DNA of 64,000 nucleotides from Paraburkholderia sp. (GTDB lineage: Bacteria; Pseudomonadota; Gammaproteobacteria; Burkholderiales; Burkholderiaceae), in contig NZ_JAMXLH010000058.1 of the NCBI RefSeq assembly GCF_024281035.1, positions 53,098-117,097 of the forward strand, written 5' to 3'. The position numbers were made by a program, and so were the translations under genes. The notes beneath the pieces are model-generated. The model was not told the DNA's origin. It ran no database searches and was given only the letters and a program-made list of their open reading frames with translations. Shown here one piece after another: positions 49,380 to 58,353 of this stretch (position 1 is its first letter; each line of letters begins with the position of its first letter).

Positions 49380-50171
49380 CTAACCGAACAAAACAGGCAC
49401 TGAACGAATGATCAAGTTAGCCGCCGCGGCGATGAGTACGCTCCAGAGGAGCGTCAGGACACGCGGCGCCGAAATGACGCTGCGTAACCTCGCCCCCACG
49501 AACAACCCCATCGCGCCACAAGGCAACATAAAGCTGGCGAGCGGCAGGACAGCGGGGTTTTTATAGAGCCCGGAAGCGGTGAAGAGAATGAGCCGGGCGA
49601 CAGCCGTTGCGGTAAGCAGCGTGCTGATCGTGGCGCGTCTCTGGTCGGGATCGCGCAATCGGCCGGCCAGATAAATTGTATAGACGGGGCCGCCGGTGCC
49701 GAACACTGCAGTCAGGCATCCGCCAAAAAAACCCAACGGGAGCGCCCAGCGCCCGCCGATCTCGCGAAATTCGCCCCGGGAACTGACCCTCCAGAGCGAG
49801 TAGGTCAGCAGGCACACGCCCAGAAGGAGTTCGAGCGGTTTCTCCGGTACGGAAACCAGCACACTGACGCCCAGCAGTAGGCCAATGCACAACCATGGCC
49901 CGAGCCGTGTCAATTCCCGCATCTGAACAGACTTAAGGTTGCGCATGCCAACGAGCATTCCGGCTACGAGGTCCAGCACCAGCATCACCGGTGTCGCCGT
50001 GCGCAAAGGGACCAGTTGTGTCAGCAACGGGATGGCAACGATGGACGAACCGAAACCCGTCAGTCCGTACACCAGATACGCAATCGCCACGACGCCTCCC
50101 GCCACTGCGATCGAACTGACACCCATTCCAATCGCACAAGCAGCGATTTGCGCATTCAACCAGGCTGTCAT
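49380..50171 (-). CDS. TauE/SafE (DUF81) family exporter, candidate sulfite/sulfonate exporter
   Basis: IAVAGGVVAIAYLVYGLTGFGSSIVAIPLLTQLVPLRTATPVMLVLDLVAGMLVGMRNLK...GFFGGCLTAVFGTGGPVYTIYL. Start set at 50171. Confidence 0.87.
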   Translation of the reverse strand: MTAWLNAQIAACAIGMGVSSIAVAGGVVAIAYLVYGLTGFGSSIVAIPLLTQLVPLRTATPVMLVLDLVAGMLVGMRNLKSVQMRELTRLGPWLCIGLLLGVSVLVSVPEKPLELLLGVCLLTYSLWRVSSRGEFREIGGRWALPLGFFGGCLTAVFGTGGPVYTIYLAGRLRDPDQRRATISTLLTATAVARLILFTASGLYKNPAVLPLASFMLPCGAMGLFVGARLRSVISAPRVLTLLWSVLIAAAANLIIRSVPVLFG

Positions 50172-50305
50172 TGGGAAGGGCCTCGGTGCGACTTTCGGCG
50201 TTGTGGAGCGGTCGCGCGGCACGCCTGTTGCGCTGTCCCTGAATTTCGGCCGCACTGCCGCGTCCATTTTCGCGTGCGGCTTGATAAAGATAAACCCAAT
50301 AATGG

Positions 50306-50325
50306 TTTTCCTGACACCAGGAAAA
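50306..50325. promoter_or_regulatory. Perfect inverted repeat, candidate LysR operator
   Basis: TTTTCCTG-ACAC-CAGGAAAA in the divergent intergenic region between TauE/SafE and LysR genes. Confidence 0.55.
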
Positions 50326-50363
50326 ACTTTAAGTTGCGTATCATTTCGGGTATCGAATCGATC

Positions 50364-51266
50364 ATGCCTTCTCCGCAAACGCGAGCAATGCCGTCCATTC
50401 GCACCCTCAAAATATTTCTCTGCGTCGCTCAAAGCGGAACCTTTGCCGCCGCCGGCAACAAGGTCGGCCTCACCGCTGCCGCCATCGGCCTTCAGATCCG
50501 CTCGCTCGAATGCGACCTCAACGTTCAGCTTTTTGACCGCAACGCCAGAGCCGCCGTACTCAATCCGGTTGGCCGCGCGCTCATTCCGGAGATCGAAGAA
50601 ATCGTTCGCCGGTATGAGCTTCTGGAAAACGCCGTCGGCGGCGGCGAAATGTCCGGAACGGTCGTGACAGGCGCACTCGTTTCCGCGCTGATGGGTTCAT
50701 TCGCGGATGCCTTATGGTCGATACGCCGCCAGCATCCCCGCCTCGATGTACGTCTGCTTGCGGGCCTGTCCAGCGATTTCGCGCGCCAGGTCGAAGTCGG
50801 CGAACTCGATGCGGCGGTCGTCACGCAATCGCCGCACCCGTTGTCGTCCACGCTCCTTTGGACGCCGCTCTATTCAGAGCCGATGATCCTCATCATGCCC
50901 ACCGCCCCCCACTTCGATTTACCGCCGGTACAGGATGAAATACTCCGCGATGCGCCCTTCATGCGCTTCGACCGCAGCACGTGGACCGGTCATCTCGTGC
51001 AGAACGTGCTCGATCAATGCAAGATCGAAGTCAACGAGGCCATGGAACTGAACTCCGTCGAGGCAATCATCGCGCTCGTGCGTCAGGGTTTTGGCATTTC
51101 GATTGTGCCCAAACTCGCGAACGTCGATTTCGATAACGATCGCGCGATCAGCGTCATGCCCCTCGATGGCGTCGACGTGCGGCGCCACGTTGGGCTGCTC
51201 GAACGCGTCAGGCACAGCCGCACGGCGTTCACAGACGCGATCAAAAGCTACTTTGCCGCGGTGTAA
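50364..51266 (+). CDS. LysR-family transcriptional regulator
   Basis: MPSIRTLKIFLCVAQSGTFAAAGNKVGLTAAAIGLQIRSLECDLNVQLFDRNARAAVLNPVGRALIPEIEEIV plus effector domain. Confidence 0.9.
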   Translation: MPSPQTRAMPSIRTLKIFLCVAQSGTFAAAGNKVGLTAAAIGLQIRSLECDLNVQLFDRNARAAVLNPVGRALIPEIEEIVRRYELLENAVGGGEMSGTVVTGALVSALMGSFADALWSIRRQHPRLDVRLLAGLSSDFARQVEVGELDAAVVTQSPHPLSSTLLWTPLYSEPMILIMPTAPHFDLPPVQDEILRDAPFMRFDRSTWTGHLVQNVLDQCKIEVNEAMELNSVEAIIALVRQGFGISIVPKLANVDFDNDRAISVMPLDGVDVRRHVGLLERVRHSRTAFTDAIKSYFAAV

Positions 51267-51291
51267 CGCAACCGGCGTGCGCCGAACGCGG

Positions 51292-52293
51292 TCATCCCGC
51301 CAGCGCTCGCAACTGATTGAGCAAGGCGTCTGGAATGTCTATGCCGTCGCGCGCCGCAGCATCCGCGAGATCGAGCCGCCGCTGTCCAGGCAATCGCACG
51401 TCGGCGTCCTGCAGCATCGCTTCGATCAACGCCTCGACCCGCGAAAGATAGACGGCGTTACCCGCTAACGCACCCGGATCGATCGCCCAGAACAGGTGGC
51501 CCACGCGCGACTTTTCGCCCTCTTCGGTCAGGAACGAACCAGCCTCGTAGCCGAAGTTCGCTCCGGCCAGCGCCGCCGCCAGCAATTCGACCATCAGTGC
51601 GAGCATCGCCCCTTTAGCCCCGCCAAACGGCAGCATCATGCCTTCGAGCGCGGCCTTCGCATCGGTCGTCGGCCTGCCGTCGCGCGATGTCGCCCACCCC
51701 TCGGGAATCGGCTTGCCTTCACGAGCCGCCACCATGATCTTGCCGCGCGCGACGTTCGACAACGACAGGTCGATCATCAGCGGCTTGCCGTCGCGGCGCG
51801 GAAACACGGCCGCCACAGGATTGGTGCCGAAGACGGGATGCCGGCCACCCCACGCTGGCATCGCAGCGGGCGTATTGCTGAACGCGAGCCCCACCATTGC
51901 GGCCGCACCAACCGGCTCCAGATGCCAGGCGCCCGCGCCGAGGTGATGGCTGCGCTTCACGCTGACGACCGCGCTGCCGTGTTCGCGCGCGCGCTTCACG
52001 AGCGTCTCGATGGCGAGTTCGCAGGCGGGATACGCCATGCCGTCTCCCGCATCGATCAGGACGGCCGCGTTGCGCGACTCGACGATCACCGGTTTGGCCT
52101 TCGCATCGACACGGCCGTTGCGCAACTGCGCGATATACATCGGCAAGCGCGCGACACCGTGCGAAGACAAGCCGCGTTCGTCGGCATAGACGAGTGCGCG
52201 CGCAGTCGCCGCCGCCGTGTGCGACGTGGCGCCCGCGGCCAGCATCGTGCGTGTGGCGAGATCGTAAAGATCGCCGGACGAAATCCGCGTCAT
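51292..52293 (-). CDS. comC: Ldh-family oxidoreductase, candidate (R)-sulfolactate dehydrogenase
   Basis: Malate/L-lactate dehydrogenase family: YADERGLSSHGVARLPMYIAQLRNGRV...FGTNPVAAVFPR; ComC assignment rests on the neighbouring slcC and suyAB. Confidence 0.75.
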   Translation of the reverse strand: MTRISSGDLYDLATRTMLAAGATSHTAAATARALVYADERGLSSHGVARLPMYIAQLRNGRVDAKAKPVIVESRNAAVLIDAGDGMAYPACELAIETLVKRAREHGSAVVSVKRSHHLGAGAWHLEPVGAAAMVGLAFSNTPAAMPAWGGRHPVFGTNPVAAVFPRRDGKPLMIDLSLSNVARGKIMVAAREGKPIPEGWATSRDGRPTTDAKAALEGMMLPFGGAKGAMLALMVELLAAALAGANFGYEAGSFLTEEGEKSRVGHLFWAIDPGALAGNAVYLSRVEALIEAMLQDADVRLPGQRRLDLADAAARDGIDIPDALLNQLRALAG

Positions 52294-52294
52294 G

Positions 52295-53269
52295 TCAAAG
52301 TTGCCTCGTTGTCGTTGAGTCATGCTCGCCCGCGAGCAGCGCATCCATCACGCGCGACGCGACCAGCGTGCTGACGCGTTCGTTCGATTGCACGGTCAAG
52401 CCCGCTATATGCGGCGTGAGAATCAGGTTCGGCACGCCCGCAAGCGGCGAACCCGCTTTGAGCGGTTCGTCGGCGAACACATCGAGCGCGGCGCCGCCAA
52501 CGCGGCCCTGTTTCAGCGCATCGGCCAGTGCGCTTTCGTCGATCACGCCGCCTCGTGACGTATTGATCACGACGGCGTGCGGTTTGAGCAGCTTCAGTTG
52601 CGCCGGGCCCAGCAGATTGCGCGTGCTCTCGACGAGCGGCACGTGAACGGTCATGACGTCCGCCGCGCGCAGCGCGTCGTCGAACGACATGCCCCGTGCA
52701 CCCGTCTCCTGCCAGCAGTCCGCATCCGCGGGAATCTGCGGATCGTAGCCCACGATCTGCATGCCGATGCCGTGCGCGCGCTGCGCGACGAGCCGCCCGA
52801 TGCCGCCGAAGCCGATCACGGCCATCGTGCCGCCCGCCGCCTCGCGCCCGTTCGAGAGCGCCGTGCGCGGCCACTGCCCCTGCGCGACAGCCGCACTCGA
52901 CAGATAGGCGCCGCGCAGCAACATCAGCGACGTGGCAATCACATACTCGGCCACGGCCGCCGCGTTTGCGCCCGTTGCCGGAAACACCTGCACGCCGCGA
53001 TCCCTGCATGCGCCGAGCGCGATATTGTCCAGCCCGACACCGAGCCGCCCGACCACCGACAAACGCGGCGCGCCGTCCAGCAACGCAGCGGTGACCTGCG
53101 TGCGGTTGCGCACGATCAGCGCGTCGGCATCGGCCAGCAGTTCGTGCAGCCGGTCGGGTTCATCGACGAGCGACGCGTGCGCGTGCACGTCGAAATGACG
53201 CCGCAGGGAATCCACTGCCGCCGCGTCCATGAACTCGCTGATGACGATCTTCTTGCGGGCGGTTTTCAA
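52295..53269 (-). CDS. slcC: D-2-hydroxyacid dehydrogenase family, candidate (S)-sulfolactate dehydrogenase
   Basis: VIGFGGIGRLVAQRAHGIGMQIVGYDP NAD fold; VINTSRGGVIDESALADAL; PHIAG; context with suyAB and comC. Confidence 0.78.
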   Translation of the reverse strand: MKTARKKIVISEFMDAAAVDSLRRHFDVHAHASLVDEPDRLHELLADADALIVRNRTQVTAALLDGAPRLSVVGRLGVGLDNIALGACRDRGVQVFPATGANAAAVAEYVIATSLMLLRGAYLSSAAVAQGQWPRTALSNGREAAGGTMAVIGFGGIGRLVAQRAHGIGMQIVGYDPQIPADADCWQETGARGMSFDDALRAADVMTVHVPLVESTRNLLGPAQLKLLKPHAVVINTSRGGVIDESALADALKQGRVGGAALDVFADEPLKAGSPLAGVPNLILTPHIAGLTVQSNERVSTLVASRVMDALLAGEHDSTTTRQL

Positions 53270-54606
53270 TTCGGGCGTTCCTGTGCGTAAGCGGGCGGCG
53301 TTCTTGCATCGACGCTATCGACCGGTTCGGACATCGCATCGTTCACGGCACGACGATCGCGCGGCGCGGCCAGCACCTTGCGCGCCGCCTCGGCGTCGAA
53401 CGCACCTTCCCAGCGTGCGACGACGATCGTCGCCACGGCATTGCCGATCATGTTCACGATCGCGCGAACCTCGTTGAGCACGCGGTCGATGCCGATAATC
53501 AGCGTGATGCCCGCAACAGGAATGATGTTGTGCGTGGAGAGCGTGGCCGTGAGTGCGACCAGCGCCGCGCCCGCTACGCCCGCGCCGCCCTTCGATGTGA
53601 GCAGGAGAACCGCGAGCAGGCCGAGTTGTTGCAGCAAAGACAGATGCGTATTCGTGGCCTGCGCGATGAAGAGCGAAGTCATCGTGAGATAGATGGCCGC
53701 GCCGTCGAGATTGAACGAATAGCCGGTCGGCAGCACGAGACCGACGACGGGCTTCGGGCAGCCGAGGCGTTCGAGCTTGTCCATCAGGCGCGGCAGCACC
53801 GATTCCGTGGTCGACGTGCCGAGCACGATAAGCAGCTCCTCGCGCAGATATCTGAGCAGCGGCCACAGGCCGACACCGGCCCAGCGGCTGATCGTGCCGA
53901 GCACGAGGACGATGAACAGGATGCTGGTGAGGTAGAAACACACGATCAGCAAGCCGAGTTGCTGCAGTGTGCCGATGCCGTACTTGCCGACCGTGAACGC
54001 CATCGCACCGAATGCACCGAGCGGCGCAAGCCGCATGATCATCTCGACGATGCGCATGAGCGCCTCGCCGCTCTGCTCGATGACGCGCGACAGGAAGCGG
54101 CTGCGGCGAGACATGATCGACAAGGCCACGCCGAACAACACCGAAAACAGCAGCACCTGCAGCAGGTTGCCGTGCGCGAACGCACCGACCACCGAGTTCG
54201 GCACGATTTCTTCAAGGAAACTTTGCGACGCCGCCACATGCGCTTCGCTCACGTAGTGGCTGACGGCCTGCGTATCGAGCGTGGCCGGATCGATATTGAG
54301 CCCGTCGCCCGGACGCAGCACGTTCGCCACGACCAGACCGATCACGAGCGCGAGCGTCGTCACGGCTTCGAAATAGACGAGCGTTTTGACGCCCACGCGC
54401 CCGACATGCTTGAGACTTTCCATCCGTGCGATTCCCAGCGACACGGTGCAGAAAATCACCAGCGTAATGAGCATTTTGATCAGGCGAATGAACGTGTCGC
54501 CCAATGGTTTCATTTCCACGCCGAAGTGCGGCCAGAAATAACCAACGAAGATACCGGCCGCAAGTCCGATCAGGACCTGGGCATAAAGATGTCTGAGCAC
54601 GCGCAA
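53266..54606 (-). CDS. DctA-type (DAACS) symporter, candidate sulfolactate importer
   Basis: LRVLRHLYAQVLIGLAAGIFVGYFWPHFGVEMKPLGDTFIRLIKMLITLVIFCTV...GYSFNLDGAAIYLTMTSLFIAQA...SKGGAGVAGAALVAL. TTG start at 54606 with GGAG SD proposed; ORF-track start at 54762 unlikely. Confidence 0.88.
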   Translation of the reverse strand: MRVLRHLYAQVLIGLAAGIFVGYFWPHFGVEMKPLGDTFIRLIKMLITLVIFCTVSLGIARMESLKHVGRVGVKTLVYFEAVTTLALVIGLVVANVLRPGDGLNIDPATLDTQAVSHYVSEAHVAASQSFLEEIVPNSVVGAFAHGNLLQVLLFSVLFGVALSIMSRRSRFLSRVIEQSGEALMRIVEMIMRLAPLGAFGAMAFTVGKYGIGTLQQLGLLIVCFYLTSILFIVLVLGTISRWAGVGLWPLLRYLREELLIVLGTSTTESVLPRLMDKLERLGCPKPVVGLVLPTGYSFNLDGAAIYLTMTSLFIAQATNTHLSLLQQLGLLAVLLLTSKGGAGVAGAALVALTATLSTHNIIPVAGITLIIGIDRVLNEVRAIVNMIGNAVATIVVARWEGAFDAEAARKVLAAPRDRRAVNDAMSEPVDSVDARTPPAYAQERPN

Positions 54607-54792
54607 GATGGTGTCTCCTCCACTCGCTGCTGCCTGATGAGACAGCTTCGTGCTCCGCGGCGCGGTCTTCCTGGGCGCTGGTCTTGCGACCACGCCTGCA
54701 TGGCCTTTTGCGCAGCGGTGCGCGAAGCTGTAGCGAAACTGCGTTCGCAAAGCCCGCTGCACGAGCGGGCTTCCGGGGTAATACCTGCGCGA

Positions 54793-55968
54793 TCAGGCGC
54801 TTTCGAACAGACGCGTGAGCACGAACTCGCGATGGCCCAGCGTTTCCGCCGAGGTCCAGCGGCCGTTCGCCGTCGCGAGCATCGCTTCGAGCAGCTTGTC
54901 GCCCGCCTGGTCGAGGTTCTGCTCACGCTGCAGCAGGCCCGATACGTCGACATCGATATGCTCGCTCATCGTGCGCACCGTGCGCGGGTTCGCGCAGATC
55001 TTGATCACCGGCAGGATGGGATTGCCGATCACGTTGCCTTGCCCCGTCGGGAAGAGGTGCACGGCAAAACCCGAAGCCGCGCAAAGCGTCACCATCTCCG
55101 CTGCCGCGGACGACGAATCCATGAACCACAACCCTGAATGCGTCGGCTCCTCAGCCTTGTCGAGCACGCCGTCCACGCGGCATTTCTTGCCGATCTTCTG
55201 GATGTTGCCGAGCGCTTTCTCCTCGATCGTCGTCAGGCCGCCCGCGATGTTGCCCTTCGTCGGCTGCGACTCGCAGAGGTCATCGGTCTTCCAGCGGTTA
55301 ATCATGTCCTGATAGCGGCCGAACATGAACTCGAATCGCTCGCGCACCTGATCGTTTGCACAGCGCGCCGATACGAGCTGTTCACCCCCTGTCAACTCGG
55401 ACGTCTCGCCGAACACGAGCGTCGTGCCCAGCCCGTAGAGCTTGTCGAACGCATTGCCGACCGTCGGGTTCGAGCCGCATCCCGACGTCGTATCCGACTC
55501 GCCGCACTTGGTGGACACCCACAGGTCGGAGATCGGACACTCTTCGCGATCGAGCGTCGTCGCCCACTGCACCATTTCCTTCGCTGCCTTGGAGGCGCGC
55601 AGGATCGTGTCGTGGTCGCCATGCAGTTCGATGCCGAAGCCCATCACCGGCTTGCCCGACTTCGCAATGCCGTCCACCACGCGCTTCGTCCAGCCTTCCT
55701 CGATGCCGATGACGATCACGCCGGCGACGTTCGGATTGCACCCCGCGCCGATCAACGTGCGGAAATGCAAATCGAGGTCCGCGCCGAACTGGAGGCGGCC
55801 GTACGGATGCGGCAGCGCCATGGTGCCTTTAATGTTGTTCTCGACCGCCTGCGCGGCGGCATTCGAAAGATCGTCGACGGGAAGAATGATGACGTGGTTA
55901 CGCACGCCGACGCGGCCGTTCGAGCGGCGATAGCCGCGGAAAGTGGTGTTCTGGTCAATCACGCTCAT
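54793..55968 (-). CDS. suyB: (2R)-sulfolactate sulfo-lyase beta subunit (UxaA/altronate dehydratase family)
   Basis: [53 protein letters not shown]...[26 protein letters not shown]; adjacent suyA. Confidence 0.85.
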   Translation of the reverse strand: MSVIDQNTTFRGYRRSNGRVGVRNHVIILPVDDLSNAAAQAVENNIKGTMALPHPYGRLQFGADLDLHFRTLIGAGCNPNVAGVIVIGIEEGWTKRVVDGIAKSGKPVMGFGIELHGDHDTILRASKAAKEMVQWATTLDREECPISDLWVSTKCGESDTTSGCGSNPTVGNAFDKLYGLGTTLVFGETSELTGGEQLVSARCANDQVRERFEFMFGRYQDMINRWKTDDLCESQPTKGNIAGGLTTIEEKALGNIQKIGKKCRVDGVLDKAEEPTHSGLWFMDSSSAAAEMVTLCAASGFAVHLFPTGQGNVIGNPILPVIKICANPRTVRTMSEHIDVDVSGLLQREQNLDQAGDKLLEAMLATANGRWTSAETLGHREFVLTRLFESA

Positions 55969-56075
55969 GATGTCTCTCTGATTGGAAGGAGTTCAACGGG
56001 CAAGCTCAATCGCCGCCGCCGGCACGACCCGGTGCGGGCTGGTTCGGGCCGGCGGTGACCGGTGCGGGCCAGGGC

Positions 56076-56426
56076 TTACCAGCGCTTCGTCTTGATGTTG
56101 TGAACGTGAGCGTGCTCACCGGCCCTGATCGGGACCACCACCTTGCCGATATCGACGCCGTACTTGTAGACGGTGTCGCCCACGGCCATGTCCTTGAGCG
56201 CCACCTTGTGACCGATGGGAATGTCCTGCTTCGCCGCGACGACCACGATTTCGTCTTCGTCCATGATCCACGCGTTCAATTGCGTGCCCGCCTTGATGCC
56301 CTCGACGACCGCGACACCAACTGTGTCCTTGGCCTCGTGCAGCACGATGTGGATCGTCCTGCCTGCCGGATCGGCATGGGCCGCCGTTGAATCAGCCTGC
56401 TGCGATGCTTGAGCTGCCTGGCTCAT
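56076..56426 (-). CDS. suyA: (2R)-sulfolactate sulfo-lyase alpha subunit (SAF domain)
   Basis: IHIVLHEAKDTVGVAVVEGIKAGTQLNAWIMDEDEIVVVAAKQDIPIGHKVALKDMAVGDTVYKYGVDIGKVVVPIRAGEHAHVHNIKTKRW; split UxaA N-terminus next to suyB. Confidence 0.85.
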   Translation of the reverse strand: MSQAAQASQQADSTAAHADPAGRTIHIVLHEAKDTVGVAVVEGIKAGTQLNAWIMDEDEIVVVAAKQDIPIGHKVALKDMAVGDTVYKYGVDIGKVVVPIRAGEHAHVHNIKTKRW

Positions 56427-56510
56427 TTGAGTGTCTCCAGTTTTGTTCACGGGGGGGCTGGCGCGTGGGCCATGTTGCGAATAATAGTGACCACATTCAT
56501 GCATGTCAAC

Positions 56511-56525
56511 CATATCATCTATATG
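56511..56525. promoter_or_regulatory. Inverted repeat, candidate GntR (SuyR) operator
   Basis: CATAT-CATCT-ATATG in the divergent suyA/regulator intergenic region. Confidence 0.4.
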
Positions 56526-56593
56526 TGTTAAACGAGCCAGATGAAGTAAGATCGTGACAAAGTCAGAAAAGCGCCGGAAAGGAGCACACCTCA

Positions 56594-57379
56594 ATGAACA
56601 CGTTGAAGAACGGCACGGCCCATGAAACGGGCGTCGCGGGCACGCCCATCATCGGGGGAACCCGATACAAGGAAGTGAAGAACGGGATCCTCGCCGCCCT
56701 GTCAGCGAAAGAATGGAAGGGCGGCGAAGCGATACCTTCCGAAAGGCGCTTGTCGGAACGCTTTGGCGTTTCCATCGGGACGCTGCGCAAGGCGATCGAC
56801 GAACTGGTGGCGGACAACATCCTCGTGCGCCATCAGGGACTCGGCACGTTTGTCGCGCAGCATCAGCGCGACCGGTACTTCTTCCGTTTCTTCCGGGTCG
56901 TGCGCCAGGACGGCGAGAAGACATATCCCACGGTGAGCCTCGTTTCTTTCATGAAAGGAAAGGCCTCGCGGGAAGTCGCGGCGATGCTTGGCATCGAGCC
57001 GCACGCGCGGGTTTACTCGTTCGTGAATCGCCTGGCGTTGCACGGCGAGCCCGTCATGATCGACAGCATCACGGTCGCCGAAGAGCGTTTTCCCGGGCTC
57101 AATGAAACGGCGCTGCGCGAGCGGCCCAGCACGCTTTACAACTTCTACCAGGACGCGTTCCACATCAATGTGGTCGAGACGGAAGAGCGATTGCGCGTCG
57201 CCGTGGCCAATGACGCAGAAAGTGCATTGCTCGAAGTGGCGCCGGGCACGCCGTTACTCGAAGTACGGCGCATTGCGTACTCTTATAACCAGGCGCCGGT
57301 CGAGGTGCGTATCTCGCGCGTGAATACTGCGCGCTATGAATACGTCGGCCCCTCTGCTTCGCATGAGGAGCCGATCTAG
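56594..57379 (+). CDS. suyR: GntR family (HutC/UTRA type) transcriptional regulator, candidate SuyR
   Basis: RYKEVKNGILAALSAKEWKGGEAIPSERRLSERFGVSIGTLRKAIDELVADNILVRHQGLGTFV plus UTRA-like domain; divergent from suyAB. Confidence 0.82.
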   Translation: MNTLKNGTAHETGVAGTPIIGGTRYKEVKNGILAALSAKEWKGGEAIPSERRLSERFGVSIGTLRKAIDELVADNILVRHQGLGTFVAQHQRDRYFFRFFRVVRQDGEKTYPTVSLVSFMKGKASREVAAMLGIEPHARVYSFVNRLALHGEPVMIDSITVAEERFPGLNETALRERPSTLYNFYQDAFHINVVETEERLRVAVANDAESALLEVAPGTPLLEVRRIAYSYNQAPVEVRISRVNTARYEYVGPSASHEEPI

Positions 57380-57464
57380 TCGCTATCGTTATTTTTTGTG
57401 TAGATCCCGACTAGGGATAGCGTGTCCTGGGCAGGTCGAGCGCCGGACCTGCATTGCTCACCAC

Positions 57465-58334
57465 TCATTCGTAGCGGTAGACGCCCTGACCCGTCTTGCG
57501 GCCGAGCCGGCCCGCCGCCACGAGTTCGCGCAGCAACGGACACGGACGATATTTCGCGTCGCCGAAGTCCTTCAGAAACACCTCCATCACGGACAGACAG
57601 ACGTCGAGCCCGACCAGGTCCGCGAGTGCGAGCGGGCCAATCGGGTGGTTCGCGCCGAGCTTCATGCCTGCGTCGATCTCCTCGGCGCTCGCCACGCCTT
57701 CGGCCAGCACGAAGAACGCCTCGTTGATCATCGGCACGAGGATCCGGTTAACGACGAATCCCGGCGAGTTCCGCACACCGATCGGCGACTTGTCGAAGCG
57801 TTGCGTGAGCGCGCGAATCACCTGGACGGTGGCGTCACTCGTTTGCAACCCGCGGATGATCTCCACGAGCGGCATGAGTGGCACCGGGTTGAAGAAATGC
57901 ATGCCGATGAAGCGCGATGCGTCGGCGAGCGTTGCCGCGAGGGCCGTGACCGAGATCGACGACGTGTTTGTCGCGATGATGGCATCGGGGCGGGCTACCG
58001 TCTCGATCTGCTTCAGGATCCGGTGCTTGAGTTCGACGTTTTCGGTCGCGGCTTCGATCACGAGATCGACGGCGGAAAGACGCTGATAGTCGGTCGAGGT
58101 CTCGATGCACGCGAGTGCGGCATTGCGCGTTGCTGCATCGAGTTTTTCCTTCGCCAACAACCGTCCGAGGCTAACTTCGATCGCCGCGACACCTTTCTTC
58201 AGTGCCGCGTCGGTCACATCGATCAGAACGACTTTCAGTCCGGCGACGGCGGCAGTCTGCGCAATCCCATTGCCCATCGTGCCCGCGCCGACGATCCCTA
58301 CCGTTTTAATTTCCATGTTCGCGTTTCGTTGCAA
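57465..58334 (-). CDS. 3-hydroxybutyryl-CoA dehydrogenase
   Basis: TVGIVGAGTMGNGIAQTAAVAGLKVVLIDVTDAALKKG...RFIGMHFFNPVPLMPLVEIIRG...GFVVNRILVPMINEA. Confidence 0.92.
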   Translation of the reverse strand: MQRNANMEIKTVGIVGAGTMGNGIAQTAAVAGLKVVLIDVTDAALKKGVAAIEVSLGRLLAKEKLDAATRNAALACIETSTDYQRLSAVDLVIEAATENVELKHRILKQIETVARPDAIIATNTSSISVTALAATLADASRFIGMHFFNPVPLMPLVEIIRGLQTSDATVQVIRALTQRFDKSPIGVRNSPGFVVNRILVPMINEAFFVLAEGVASAEEIDAGMKLGANHPIGPLALADLVGLDVCLSVMEVFLKDFGDAKYRPCPLLRELVAAGRLGRKTGQGVYRYE

Positions 58335-58353
58335 TCGCTATGTTGCGTGCCAC

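Noticed and set aside
53530-55137. 535-aa plus-strand ORF
   Set aside because: Antisense to the DctA-type carrier and suyB; low-complexity shadow frame.
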